Positions 1 to 6,513 of a stretch of DNA of 15,432 bases are shown one piece after another (within the stretch, counting starts at the first letter, position 1; every line of letters begins with the position of its first letter). A model generated the notes under the pieces. The model was given only the letters and a program-made list of their open reading frames with translations. It searched no databases and was not told the DNA's origin. The stretch is from the NCBI GenBank assembly GCA_902803675.1, contig CADCQZ010000440.1, forward strand, positions 1-15,432, in the 5' to 3' direction. The DNA is from an uncultured Eubacteriales bacterium (GTDB taxonomy: Bacteria > Bacillota_A > Clostridia > Christensenellales > Aristaeellaceae). The position numbers and the translations under genes were made by a program.

Positions 1-1
1 C

Positions 2-94
2 TTCACCGTCCCCGGCCTGTGCGCCCACGAATCCATGATGCGGGACGGCGAGCCCGTGGACATCCCCGACTTCGGCCCCGGGCCGGAAGCATAA
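2..94 (+). CDS. C-terminal end of an upstream gene, possibly Gfo/Idh/MocA-type oxidoreductase (partial)
   Basis: An open frame enters from the left edge and ends at TAA 92-94, giving the last 30 residues. The tail reads PGLCAHESMMRDGEPVDIPDF and then a Gly/Pro-rich end. A 'C/A-H-x-S-A/M-x-x-G-x-P-V-x-I-P' tail resembles the C-terminus of some NAD-dependent Gfo/Idh/MocA sugar oxidoreductases, but this is recognition from a short piece without the Rossmann fold. It lies 35 bases upstream of the amidohydrolase on the same strand, so it is probably co-transcribed with it. If the call is right, it would oxidise a sugar or sugar derivative feeding the later dehydratase and aldolase. The coding frame is well supported by composition and the clean stop; the function is uncertain. 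Confidence 0.45.
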   Translation, partial: FTVPGLCAHESMMRDGEPVDIPDFGPGPEA

Positions 95-129
95 AACAGG
101 ACCGAAAAGGAAAAGGATCGGGAACAGCG

Positions 130-999
130 ATGGAACGGATCAAAAAGATCGATATCCACGTGCACTGCGTGCCGGAACCGGACCTGCCCCGGCACAACGG
201 CAGCAACTATCCCACGCCCGACGACCTGCGGGCTATGTACGCCCGCCTAGGGGTGGACAGGGCGGTGCTCCTGCCCCAGGGCTCGGCCCCGGAAGGCACC
301 TGCGACCGGTTGAGCCAGCGGGAAGCGCGCAGGATGGTCGGGGACAGGCCGGACGTGTTCTGCGGCTGGTTCTGCAACATCGACCCGCGCCAGGGGAAGA
401 ACGGCCCGGATACGGACTTTCTCCATTACCTGAGGTACTATCACGCCCGCGGCGCCCGGGGCGTGGGCGAGATGACGGCGAACATTTACCTGGACGACCC
501 CCGGGCCATGAACCTGTTCCGGTGCTGCGAGATCATGAACATGCCCGTGCTCATGCACTTCGGAAAACTCGGGAACGATTACGGCATCGTGGACGATCCC
601 GGGCTGCCGAGGCTCGAAAAAGTCCTGAGGACTTTCCCGGGGCTGACCGTCATCGGCCACTCTCCCCGGTTCTGGCAGGAATTCGGGCCGGGCGGCCGTG
701 TGGAAGAGCTGATGGCGGCATACCCGAACCTGTGGATGGAATTCTCCTCCCTGAGCGGCGGCAAAGCTATCCTGGCGGACCCGGAATACACCTGCCGGTA
801 TTTTGAAAAATACGCGGGCCGGATCCTGTACGGAACGGACCTCCACGATCCGAAGTGCCTTGAAATGTACGATATCTACATGAAGGTGATTAGGTTCCTG
901 GACAGCGCTGCGGAAAGCGGCCGCCTGTCGGAAGAGACGTACCGGAAGATCTGCCGGGAGAACGCTTTGGGCCTCCTCGCCCGGGAGGCGGGCGCATGA
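130..999 (+). CDS. Metal-dependent amidohydrolase (Amidohydro_2-type TIM barrel)
   Basis: This 289-residue protein has the pattern of the Amidohydro_2 superfamily of hydrolases and decarboxylases. H10 and H12 form the N-terminal HxH (DIHVH), H143 lies in LMHFGK, H177 in IGHSPRFW and D237 in YGTDLHD. These are the usual metal ligands and catalytic Asp at the expected barrel-strand positions. ATG 130 was chosen because it puts DIHVH at the expected place near the N-terminus and follows a purine-rich AAAAGGATCGGGA. The frame is open further upstream, but that part overlaps the previous gene and reads as low-complexity Arg-rich sequence. It has no signal peptide and is probably cytoplasmic. Its stop overlaps the start of the flavoprotein (ATGA 996-999), so the two are probably translationally coupled. 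Amidohydrolases also accompany FdrA-type genes in E. coli (the yah cluster). The substrate is unknown; a cyclic amide, lactone or carboxylate for decarboxylation are all possible. Confidence 0.85.
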   Translation: MERIKKIDIHVHCVPEPDLPRHNGSNYPTPDDLRAMYARLGVDRAVLLPQGSAPEGTCDRLSQREARRMVGDRPDVFCGWFCNIDPRQGKNGPDTDFLHYLRYYHARGARGVGEMTANIYLDDPRAMNLFRCCEIMNMPVLMHFGKLGNDYGIVDDPGLPRLEKVLRTFPGLTVIGHSPRFWQEFGPGGRVEELMAAYPNLWMEFSSLSGGKAILADPEYTCRYFEKYAGRILYGTDLHDPKCLEMYDIYMKVIRFLDSAAESGRLSEETYRKICRENALGLLAREAGA

Positions 1000-2582
1000 C
1001 GTGCCCCGTGCTCGAATGCGGCGTCCTGGTGCTGGGCGCCGGGATCGCCGGCCTGGAAGCGGCCCTGACGGCGGCGCAGGCCGGGAAGGACGTGCTCGTC
1101 GTCAGCAAGGGCGCCGCGGCAAGCGCGGCGGTGCTGGGTTTCTGTGCGCCCGTAGGGCCTCTTGACAGTGCGAAACTCTTCGCCGGGGACACCTTCCGCG
1201 GCGGCTGGGAGATCGGGGACGAAGGGCTGATCAGAGCTCTGAGCGAACACAGCGCGGACACCGTCAGGCAGATGGAGGGCCTGGGCCTCACATTCGACCG
1301 CCGGCCCGAAAACGTCCGGGCGTATCAGCTGCTCAGGCCCCTGGGGTGCAGCGTGCCCCGGCTGGTCAAACATGGAAACGCCACCGGAAAGGCCAGCATG
1401 GCCGTGCTCAGAGACGCCTGCGCGAAGCTGCCCGTTCGTTTCGTCGACCGGTCCGCGGCGCTGGAGCTCCTCAAAACGGACGGGGCCGTCCGCGGAGCCG
1501 TGTGCATGCGCACGGATACCGACGAACCTTTCATCGTGCGTGCCGGCGCCGTCGTGCTGGCGACGGGCGGCGCGCACCTGATGAAGAACAGCACCTATCC
1601 CCCGGACCAGACGGCCGACGGCATGGCCATGGCCTGGCACGCCGGGGCGGCGCTCACCGATCTCGAATTCATCCAGCACGAACCCTGCCGCGCCGTATGG
1701 CCCGGGCCCCTGGGCCTTTCGACCACGCTGCTCAGCAAGGGCGGCATCCTGACGAACAGCCTGGGCGAACGGTTCGTACTGAAGCACTATCCGGCCGAAG
1801 GCGCCGCGTCGAAGGACATGCTGGCCCGTTTGATCGCTCTTGAGATCCGGGAGGGCCGCGGTTCGGAGCACGGCGGGGTGTATCTGGACCTGACGGGGAT
1901 CCCGGAAGGCGAGATCAAAGAAAAGCACGTCCTTTACTACGAGCGCTTCCTCGCCGCGGGCATCGACCTGACGAAAGACATTATCGAGGTCGGCCCGGCG
2001 GCCCACTCCATGATGGGCGGCGTCAGGATCTGCGATGACGGCTCGACCGAAGTGCCGGGCCTGTACGCCGCGGGCGAGGTCACGGGCGGGCTGCACGGCG
2101 CCAACCGGCTGGGCGGCAACGCGGGAGCGGAGACCTACGTGTTCGGCCGCGCCGCGGGGAAAGCGGCGGCCGCGTATCGGAGCGCGCCGATGCCTGAGAC
2201 CCCGGAGCTGAACGGTTCGGGACCGTTATTGAAGATCGATCCCCGGGCGGAAAAGACGGACTGGGAGGCCGTGAAGGCGGCGGCCCGCGGGACAGCGGCA
2301 GAGGTGCTGGGGCCCGTGCGGGACGGCACGACGCTCAAAAAAGCGGCCGCGGTGCTGGAGAAAAAGCTGGCGGACCTTAAAAAGACCGTGCCCGACAGCT
2401 GCCGGAGCCTGCGGCTGAAGACCGAGGCCTGCCATCTGATCGAGATCGCGGCCCTCGCGTGCCGGGCGGCCCTTGAGAGGACGGAATCCCGGGGCGTGCA
2501 CTACCGCGCGGACTTTCCGGAACGCCGGGACCCGGAATGGCGCAGGCATATCGTCCTCGCCCCGCCGGAGAAGGAGATATGA
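996..2582 (+). CDS. FAD-dependent oxidoreductase, fumarate reductase/succinate dehydrogenase flavoprotein-like
   Basis: A 528-residue flavoprotein of the FrdA/SdhA/NadB superfamily. The N-terminal Rossmann dinucleotide motif VLGAGIAGLEAAL binds FAD. The C-terminal FAD motif is GLYAAGEVTGGLHGANRLGG, and GGILTNSLGERF is typical of the family. H337 in AHSMMGG matches the conserved substrate-binding His. Where FrdA, SdhA and NadB carry the catalytic Arg of a P-R-D motif, this protein has S-K273-D. The His used for covalent FAD attachment in SdhA/FrdA is not visible in the N-terminal region (SKGAAASAAVLGF), so FAD is probably non-covalent. No Fe-S subunit, haem domain or membrane anchor lies beside it, which suggests a soluble oxidase, dehydrogenase or reductase of an organic acid or sugar-derived substrate. 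ATG 996 overlaps the preceding stop and has GGGAGGCG upstream. The family is secure; the reaction is not. Confidence 0.85.
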   Translation: MTCPVLECGVLVLGAGIAGLEAALTAAQAGKDVLVVSKGAAASAAVLGFCAPVGPLDSAKLFAGDTFRGGWEIGDEGLIRALSEHSADTVRQMEGLGLTFDRRPENVRAYQLLRPLGCSVPRLVKHGNATGKASMAVLRDACAKLPVRFVDRSAALELLKTDGAVRGAVCMRTDTDEPFIVRAGAVVLATGGAHLMKNSTYPPDQTADGMAMAWHAGAALTDLEFIQHEPCRAVWPGPLGLSTTLLSKGGILTNSLGERFVLKHYPAEGAASKDMLARLIALEIREGRGSEHGGVYLDLTGIPEGEIKEKHVLYYERFLAAGIDLTKDIIEVGPAAHSMMGGVRICDDGSTEVPGLYAAGEVTGGLHGANRLGGNAGAETYVFGRAAGKAAAAYRSAPMPETPELNGSGPLLKIDPRAEKTDWEAVKAAARGTAAEVLGPVRDGTTLKKAAAVLEKKLADLKKTVPDSCRSLRLKTEACHLIEIAALACRAALERTESRGVHYRADFPERRDPEWRRHIVLAPPEKEI

Positions 2583-2585
2583 GAC

Positions 2586-4154
2586 ATGGTGATCAGGAAC
2601 TATGTGGAAAAGGAAAGATACTATGACAGCGTCTTCCTGATGCGCCTGGCCGCGAAGCTGGCCGGGAGCGCCGGGGTCCGCGACATCAGCGTGGGCATGG
2701 GCACGGCCCTCAACAAGGATACCATGCAGGACCTCGGGCTTCTTACGGACGAGGGCAGATCGGCGACCCCCAACGACCTGATCATCGCGGTGGCCGCGGA
2801 GGACGAAGACGCCGCCGCCCGGGCCCGGGAAGAGTTCCTGAAAATGTTGACCGCTCAGAACACCGCCCGGCGCGGCAGGAAATACCGCACCCTGGACATG
2901 ATGGCCCGCACCGTGAAGGACAGGAACCTGGCGGTCATCTCCGTGGCCGGGCAGTACGCCGCCGCCGAGGCGGAAAAGGCGCTCAAAATGGGCATGGACG
3001 TGTTCATGTTCAGCGACAACGTGCCCATCGAACAGGAAGTGCGCTTAAAGACCCTGGCGAGGGAAAAGGGCCTCCTCATGATGGGGCCGGACTGCGGCCT
3101 GAGCTTCATCAACGGCATCGCCATCGGCCTGTGCAGCAAGGTGCGCCGGGGGAACATCGGCATCGCCGCGGCCTGCGGCAGCGGCATGCAGGAGGTCATG
3201 AACATCATCCACCGGGAGGGCTGCGGCGTCAGCCATGCCATCGGCGTGGGCGGAAGGGACCTCAACGAAAAGGTGGGCGGCATCACGATGCTCCGGTCCA
3301 TCGGGATCCTGGAGAACGACCCGGCCACTAAAGTGATCGTGCTGATCTCCAAGCCCCCGGCCGCGGCCGTCGTCGAAAAGATCTTCGAACGCGTGCGGCA
3401 GTGCTCCAAGCCCGTCGTGGCCCAGTTCATCCACTGCGACGCCTCCCTGGCCGAGGCCGCGGGCGCGGTGCCGTCGGACAGCTTCGAGACCACGGCGAAG
3501 ACCGCGATCGCCCTGGCCGAGGGCAGAAGATACGTCCCCGAGGACGAAAATAAGCGCTTTGAGCGCCTGGCGCCGGCGGCGGAAAAGGAAGCCACACAGA
3601 TGGCGCCGGAGCAGAAATACCTCCGGGGCCTGTACTGCGGCGGCTCCCTGGCGGAGGAGACCCTCATCCTCGCCGAGCGGGTGCTGGGGCCGATGTACGG
3701 CAATATCGCCTTCACCGAGGACCGCATGCTCGAAGACCCCTTCGTGAGCAAAGGCGACTCAATGATCGACATCGGGGCGGAGATATTCACCCTGGGCAGG
3801 CCCCACGCGGCCATCGATCCCGCGCCGCGGATCAGCCGCTTCCTGCAGGAGGCGAAGGACCCGGAGACCGCCGTGATCCTTATGGACTTCCTCCTGGGAT
3901 ACAGCCTGTGCGAGGACCCGGCGGGGCTCATGGCTCCCGCGATCCGGGAGGGGATCGAACTCGCGGAAAAGGAGGGCCGGCACCTGACGGTGATCGCCTC
4001 CCTCTGCGGCAGCGACCTGGACCCCCAGGGGCTCGATGACCAGGCGGCGAAGCTCAGGGAAGCCGGCGTGACCGTCATGGACAATAACGGGGAAGCGGCA
4101 AGGCTCGCGGCGGCCGTCATCCGGAAGAGAAGGGAGATGCTCGGAATTGGCTGA
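2586..4154 (+). CDS. fdrA: FdrA family protein (AllF-like acyl-CoA-synthetase-fold subunit)
   Basis: A 522-residue protein matching E. coli FdrA along its length. Recognisable segments are the N-terminal YYDSVFLMRLAAKL and TPNDL; VISVAGQYAAAEAEKAL; the CoA-binding-type stretch with MGPDCG (166-171); GNIGIAAACGSGMQE; GGRD (222-225) followed by VGGIT; and a second flavodoxin-like half beginning near YCGGSLAEET (about 350-360). The fold is that of the succinyl-CoA synthetase alpha subunit. In E. coli allantoin use, FdrA (AllF) works with YlbE (AllG) and YlbF (AllH) in oxamate transcarbamoylase activity. E. coli FdrA is about 555 residues and carries an extra C-terminal domain; here that domain is encoded by the next, overlapping small gene. 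ATG 2586 lies 9 bases after AAGGAG (2571-2576) and 3 bases after the flavoprotein stop. The protein is presumably cytoplasmic and partners the DUF1116 protein downstream. Confidence 0.9.
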   Translation: MVIRNYVEKERYYDSVFLMRLAAKLAGSAGVRDISVGMGTALNKDTMQDLGLLTDEGRSATPNDLIIAVAAEDEDAAARAREEFLKMLTAQNTARRGRKYRTLDMMARTVKDRNLAVISVAGQYAAAEAEKALKMGMDVFMFSDNVPIEQEVRLKTLAREKGLLMMGPDCGLSFINGIAIGLCSKVRRGNIGIAAACGSGMQEVMNIIHREGCGVSHAIGVGGRDLNEKVGGITMLRSIGILENDPATKVIVLISKPPAAAVVEKIFERVRQCSKPVVAQFIHCDASLAEAAGAVPSDSFETTAKTAIALAEGRRYVPEDENKRFERLAPAAEKEATQMAPEQKYLRGLYCGGSLAEETLILAERVLGPMYGNIAFTEDRMLEDPFVSKGDSMIDIGAEIFTLGRPHAAIDPAPRISRFLQEAKDPETAVILMDFLLGYSLCEDPAGLMAPAIREGIELAEKEGRHLTVIASLCGSDLDPQGLDDQAAKLREAGVTVMDNNGEAARLAAAVIRKRREMLGIG

Positions 4155-4326
4155 GGATACAGGCAGGATCTTCGTTAGCCCCGTCAAGGCGGTGAATATC
4201 GGCGCGGAAATGCTGGGCGAGGCGCTCAGACAGCAGGAGGTCGACACGGTGATGCTGGACTGGCGCCCGCCCAAACAGGTGGTGCTGCCGGACAGGATCC
4301 GGGAGATACTGGATAAACTGGAATAG
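4147..4326 (+). CDS. Small FdrA C-terminal-domain protein (59 aa), TTG start inside fdrA
   Basis: A short gene of 59 codons plus TAG 4324-4326. It reads (M)AEDTGRIFVSPVKAVNIG, then an amphipathic stretch, then VDTVMLDWRPP, ending REILDKLE. The 'VINIG...HVDWRPPAGG' pattern is typical of small 'fdrA domain' proteins found beside FdrA in many Firmicutes. It corresponds to the extreme C-terminus of the longer E. coli FdrA (VAVINIGLRSF...). The only sensible start is TTG 4147, eight bases before the end of the fdrA stop codon, with GGGAG (4132-4136) upstream, so it is probably translated by coupling to fdrA. An ATG at 4207 (in GAEMLGE) is in frame but would cut off the conserved VNIG. The usual Gly-rich end of this motif (PPAGG) is replaced by PPKQVV. 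It probably forms part of the FdrA/DUF1116 complex. Confidence 0.8.
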   Translation: MAEDTGRIFVSPVKAVNIGAEMLGEALRQQEVDTVMLDWRPPKQVVLPDRIREILDKLE

Positions 4327-4342
4327 ACGCGGGGTGAGCGAT

Positions 4343-5602
4343 ATGAACGATATCAGGGACAGAGTAAAGGCCGCGAACGACTTTGCGATCGAATGGATGC
4401 AGGAATCGGACCCGTACTGGGTGGGCATGCAGCCGGCCATTGAATGCGTGCCGGGCGTGCATAAAAACCTCATCCTCCACTCCGGGCCGTCGATCGCCTG
4501 GGAGGACATGTGCGAGACCCAGAAGCAGGGCGGCGTGAACGGCGCGATGTACGAAGGCCTGGCCGAAACGGAAGAGGAGGCGCGGGAAAAGCTCGCGTCG
4601 GGCGAGATCGAGTTCGCCGCCGGCAACGACTACCACATCGTGGTGCCGGGCACCGGCATCGCAACGCCCTCCATGGTGGTGAACATCGTGGAGGACCGGC
4701 ACACCGGGGCGCGGGGCTTCTGCGCGCCCTTCGAGGGGCCCAACCGGGGCGGCCTCGCGGGCTGGGGCGTCTACAACCCGGCGATCAAAGCGCACCTTGA
4801 CAATATGCGTGACCGCCTGGGGCCCGCCTTCGACAGCGTGCTCAAAAACGCCGGCGGCCTGGGGCTCAAACGCATGATCGTCCGGGGCGTGGAGATGGGC
4901 GACGAGCTGCATTCCCGCCAGGACGCCTGCGGCCTCATCCTCACCAACGAGCTGATGAAGCTTTTGTACGACAGCGATCTTGAAAAGGACATCAAGGACC
5001 AGTGCGTCGCGCTGATCTACGGCACCGTGCGGTTCTTCCATCCCCTGGGGATGGCGGCGGGCATGAGCCTGCTGGAGGGCATCCGGGACGTCCCGTACTC
5101 CACGGTGGTGACCGCCATGGTGGGCAACGGCGTGACCTACGGCATCAAGATCGCCGGCCTGGGGAACGAGTGGTTCACGGCGCCGGCCCCCATGCTGGAG
5201 GGCAGCTACGTGAGCGCGAACATCGATCTTAACGACGTGCTGCCCTGGATCGGGGACAGCTGCATGCTGGAGGCCTGCGGCCTGGGCGGCAGCGCCGCGG
5301 CGGCGGCGCCCGCGGTGATGCGCGCGCAGAACTTAAGCTGGGAGGACGGCATCGAGCGCAGCCGACAGATCGGGCAGATCACCCTGGCCTCCCACAGATA
5401 CTACCTGATCCCGGCGCTGGATTACGAGGGCTCCCCGCTGGGGATCGACATGCGCAAGGTGCTCAGAACGGGCATCGAGCCGGTGGTCCACGGCGGCATG
5501 ATGTCAAAGAGCGGCAAGCGCCTGGGCGCGGGCGTGGCCCACGTGCCGATGGCGTGCTTCGAGAAGGCGTGCCTGAGATTCGGCGAAAAATACGGACTGT
5601 AA
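4343..5602 (+). CDS. DUF1116 family protein (YlbE/AllG-like)
   Basis: A protein of 419 residues, about the same length as E. coli YlbE, with the typical DUF1116 order. Near the N-terminus come VKAANDFAIEWM and WVGMQPAIECVPG. These are followed by LILHSGPSIAWEDMCETQKQ, GNDYHIVVPGTGI, GFCAPFEGPNRGGLAGWGVY and HSRQDACGLILTNEL, then MVGNGVTYGIKIAGLG and DSCMLEACGLGGSAAAAAPA. E. coli AllG is a subunit of the oxamate transcarbamoylase system with AllF/FdrA and AllH. The two homologous E. coli clusters (ylb and yah) also pair FdrA-type and DUF1116 proteins. ATG 4343 is preferred over the in-frame GTG 4334, because GGGGTGAG (4331-4338) overlaps GTG 4334 and lies 4 bases before the ATG. It has no signal peptide or membrane segment. 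The DUF2877 subunit and carbamate kinase that complete the E. coli pathway are not in this window. Confidence 0.9.
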   Translation: MNDIRDRVKAANDFAIEWMQESDPYWVGMQPAIECVPGVHKNLILHSGPSIAWEDMCETQKQGGVNGAMYEGLAETEEEAREKLASGEIEFAAGNDYHIVVPGTGIATPSMVVNIVEDRHTGARGFCAPFEGPNRGGLAGWGVYNPAIKAHLDNMRDRLGPAFDSVLKNAGGLGLKRMIVRGVEMGDELHSRQDACGLILTNELMKLLYDSDLEKDIKDQCVALIYGTVRFFHPLGMAAGMSLLEGIRDVPYSTVVTAMVGNGVTYGIKIAGLGNEWFTAPAPMLEGSYVSANIDLNDVLPWIGDSCMLEACGLGGSAAAAAPAVMRAQNLSWEDGIERSRQIGQITLASHRYYLIPALDYEGSPLGIDMRKVLRTGIEPVVHGGMMSKSGKRLGAGVAHVPMACFEKACLRFGEKYGL

Positions 5603-5616
5603 GGAAGGGGATCGCT

Positions 5617-6498
5617 ATGGTAAAAGGTATCTGGTGCGCGATCGTGACACCGCTGGATGAAAACGAGAACGTCGACCGGGAAGCCGCCCGAAGGATCGTC
5701 AGGCGGGTCATCGGCCAGGGCGTGGACGGCCTGCTGCTCTCGGGCTCCACCGGCGAGGGCATCGCCCTGACACGCGAGGCCAAGGCGGACCTGATCCGCA
5801 CGGTACGTAACGAGGCCGGCAGCTTTCCCGTCATGGCCGGCTGCGGCGCCACGTCCACGAAGCTCGCCGTCGCCAACGTGCATGACGCGGCGGACGCCGG
5901 CGCCGACGCCGTGATCCTGACGCCGCCCTGCTTCTATCCCTTCGGAGCGGACGCCCTGTACGACTACTACGAGGCGGTCGCGAAGGAGAGCCCCCTGCCC
6001 GTCTACCTGTACAATATCTCCCGCTACGTGGGGCTGCGGATCCCGGTGGAAACGGTCCGGCGGCTGAAGGACGACCCGAAGATCTGCGGCATCAAGGAGA
6101 GCGACCGGGACCTGGACTACCTGCGGGAGCTGCTGGACGTTACCAAAGACAGGCCGGACTTCTGCGTGATGGAGGGCAGCGAGCGCGTATTCTCCCAAAG
6201 CTTCGACATGGGCAGCCCGGCGGGCGTGACCGTTGTGGGCAACGTGGACGCGCGGCCGGCGGTGGAGCTTTACAAGGCCTGGCTGGCCGGGGACAGGGAA
6301 AAGGTCGAAGCGCTGCAGAAGCGCACGCTGGATTTCGTGCGGGTGCTCACGCTCCTCGGGATGTTCCCCAAGGAGCTCAAGATCTGCATGAAGGGCCTGG
6401 GGATCCTTGAAAGCGACAGGATGACTTCCCCCTTCCCGGAAGTGACGGACGAACAGCGCAGGGAAGTACTGAACGCGCTGAGAGAACTGTACGAATAG
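5617..6498 (+). CDS. DapA/NanA/KDG-aldolase family lyase
   Basis: A 293-residue class I aldolase of the dihydrodipicolinate synthase superfamily, at the usual length. It has IVTPLDENENVD at the N-terminus, the GSTGE carboxylate-binding loop (43-47), TPPCFYP (102-108), the catalytic Tyr132 in YLYNIS and the Schiff-base Lys160 in GIKES. Family members condense or cleave pyruvate with an aldehyde. Because an IlvD/Edd dehydratase follows 15 bases downstream, the likeliest role is cleavage of a 2-keto-3-deoxy sugar acid to pyruvate plus an aldehyde, not lysine synthesis. This is inference from context. The YNIP/YNVP motif is YNIS here, and the lysine-pathway Arg region is not clearly present. ATG 5617 follows AAGGAAGGGG (5601-5610) with a 6-base gap; an upstream in-frame ATG at 5554 would lie inside the DUF1116 gene and is not needed for the fold. 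Confidence 0.9.
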   Translation: MVKGIWCAIVTPLDENENVDREAARRIVRRVIGQGVDGLLLSGSTGEGIALTREAKADLIRTVRNEAGSFPVMAGCGATSTKLAVANVHDAADAGADAVILTPPCFYPFGADALYDYYEAVAKESPLPVYLYNISRYVGLRIPVETVRRLKDDPKICGIKESDRDLDYLRELLDVTKDRPDFCVMEGSERVFSQSFDMGSPAGVTVVGNVDARPAVELYKAWLAGDREKVEALQKRTLDFVRVLTLLGMFPKELKICMKGLGILESDRMTSPFPEVTDEQRREVLNALRELYE

Positions 6499-6513
6499 AC
6501 GCGGAGGATGACG

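Noticed and set aside
876..2096. Minus-strand open frame of about 406 codons
   Set aside because: It is antisense to the amidohydrolase end and the flavoprotein. Its composition is typical of a shadow frame and no domain is recognisable.
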